Position numbers and translations under genes: made by a program. Positions 63,233 to 64,000 of a DNA stretch of 64,000 nucleotides are shown here, piece by piece. The notes below the pieces were generated by a model, which was not told the DNA's origin, made no database searches, and worked only from the letters and a program-made list of their open reading frames with translations. This DNA is from Cohnella algarum (lineage in GTDB: Bacteria; Bacillota; Bacilli; Paenibacillales; Paenibacillaceae): positions 1,483,001-1,547,000 of the forward strand of contig NZ_JAFHKM010000002.1 of assembly GCF_016937515.1 (NCBI RefSeq), read 5' to 3'. Position 1 is the stretch's first letter. Every line of letters starts with the position of its first letter.

Positions 63233-64000
63233 TTATGCGCCGAAGCTTTCCGTCCGGGGCAGCGCAATCGTCGCGACGGTGCCGCCCTCCGGCCGGGCCG
63301 CGTAGCTCAGGCCGTATTCCTCCCCGAAGTGCAGCCGGATGCGCTGATGAATGTTGCGGATGCCGTAACCGGCGGACGGGCTCGGATTCTCGTCGTTCAA
63401 CAGCCGGCCGATGGCCGCCGGATCCGGCGCTTTATACCCGTTGTCCTCGATGGCGATCCGCACGCGGCCTTCTTCTTCGGCGGCCCGGATCGCGATTTCG
63501 CCGTCTTCGCCCATGTTTTTCACGCCATGGATGATAGCGTTTTCAATCAGCGGCTGGAGCGTGATTTTCGGTATCGCGCACGAGCGCAAAGCCGCGGGAA
63601 TGTCCCAAATTACCCGGAAGCCGTATTCGTGCCGGTGCTCCTGCAGCTTGATGTAGGCGGAAGCGTGCTGCAGCTCCTCCTCCAGCGTAATCAGCTCCCG
63701 TCCGCGGCTCAGGCTGATTTTCATCAGCTTGGACAGCTCCTTGATCATTTCCGCCGAAGATTTGCCCCCCTCCATCGCGCTTTTCCAGTAGATGCTTTCC
63801 AGCGTGTTGTACAGCAAATGCGGATTGATCTGCTGGTACAGGATTTGCAGCTGCGCCTCCTTCTGCTTGATGTCCATTTGATATTTGTAGCGCACGAGCC
63901 CGTTCAGCCGGCGGGCCATGTCGTAGATGCTGGAGACGAGCACGCCGACTTCGTCGTTTCTTCGCTGCTTCGGCGTTTCCGGCACCGTTTTGCCCGGTTC
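63233..64000 (-). CDS. YesM-type sensor histidine kinase (5' end outside window)
   Basis: The visible 255 residues hold the end of a HAMP-like region (VGVLVSSIYDMARRLNGLVR), the PF06580 phosphoacceptor segment YQQINPHLLYNTLESIYWKS, and the ATPase boxes LIENAIIHGV, EDNGYKAP and AGYGIRNIHQRI. The sensor and membrane parts lie beyond the window edge. Confidence 0.92.
   Translation of the reverse strand, partial: EPGKTVPETPKQRRNDEVGVLVSSIYDMARRLNGLVRYKYQMDIKQKEAQLQILYQQINPHLLYNTLESIYWKSAMEGGKSSAEMIKELSKLMKISLSRGRELITLEEELQHASAYIKLQEHRHEYGFRVIWDIPAALRSCAIPKITLQPLIENAIIHGVKNMGEDGEIAIRAAEEEGRVRIAIEDNGYKAPDPAAIGRLLNDENPSPSAGYGIRNIHQRIRLHFGEEYGLSYAARPEGGTVATIALPRTESFGA

Overview
The window looks like chromosomal DNA from a GC-rich, spore-forming member of the Paenibacillaceae (Cohnella/Paenibacillus type). 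Evidence: two YesM/YesN two-component systems next to MalFG-type carbohydrate ABC transporters, an S-layer-homology (SLH) surface protein, a Spo0M-type sporulation protein, a GH85 endoglycosidase, an RsiV-like DUF4179 protein with its own sigma factor, and Shine-Dalgarno sequences of the AGGAGG type throughout. No rRNA or tRNA gene was recognised.

Layout. 1-3.4 kb: a luciferase-family oxidoreductase cut by the window edge, ribA-type GTP cyclohydrolase II, a Spo0M homologue and a frameshifted TerB-like gene. 3.5-13.1 kb (minus strand): a sugar-uptake locus of two permeases, a binding lipoprotein, YesM kinase, YesN regulator and a secreted clan GH-D-like glycosidase (frameshifted) behind a cre-like site. 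13.8-21.6 kb (plus strand): GH85 endo-beta-N-acetylglucosaminidase, a phosphodiester glycosidase followed by a GT2-GtrA fusion, an aldo/keto reductase and an orphan binding lipoprotein. 21.6-30.4 kb (minus strand): an SLH protein fused out of frame to a truncated aquaporin, an SDR dehydrogenase, sigma/anti-sigma, SMI1/KNR4, a damaged Crp-type gene and a MerR/TipAS regulator. 30.8-37.5 kb: a divergent XRE/RadC module with palindromic operators, an alpha/beta hydrolase divergent from an XRE-cupin regulator, YbaK, a second phosphodiester glycosidase, and a chimeric siderophore-binding-protein/WYL-regulator gene behind a Fur box.

37.5-52.8 kb is an accessory island, visibly richer in A+T and in insertion sequences: an IS1182 remnant, an ISAzo13 element, a sigma-factor-like gene beside a DUF1906 cell-wall-hydrolase-like gene, a four-gene DUF6431/DDE/ExeA/DUF5348 transposon, a further DDE insertion sequence with 15-bp inverted ends and an IS256 element with a perfect 8-bp target duplication. 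Several genes there are unrecognised. 52.8-64 kb returns to core-like DNA: MmcQ/YjbR with a coupled 44-residue ORF, a uracil-DNA glycosylase family protein, malate:quinone oxidoreductase, an AlkD-like protein, a DUF1835 protein and a second YesMN/ABC sugar locus cut by the window edge.

The most unusual signals are non-coding. Two 180-bp arrays 24 kb apart carry four 16-17-bp palindromes with the same 51/62/51-bp spacing. A second palindrome family occurs as pairs framed by direct repeats about 105 bp apart. One 15-bp palindrome occurs both at an XRE promoter and inside the XRE gene. Several genes are broken or chimeric, so either a decaying genome or draft-assembly errors must be considered.
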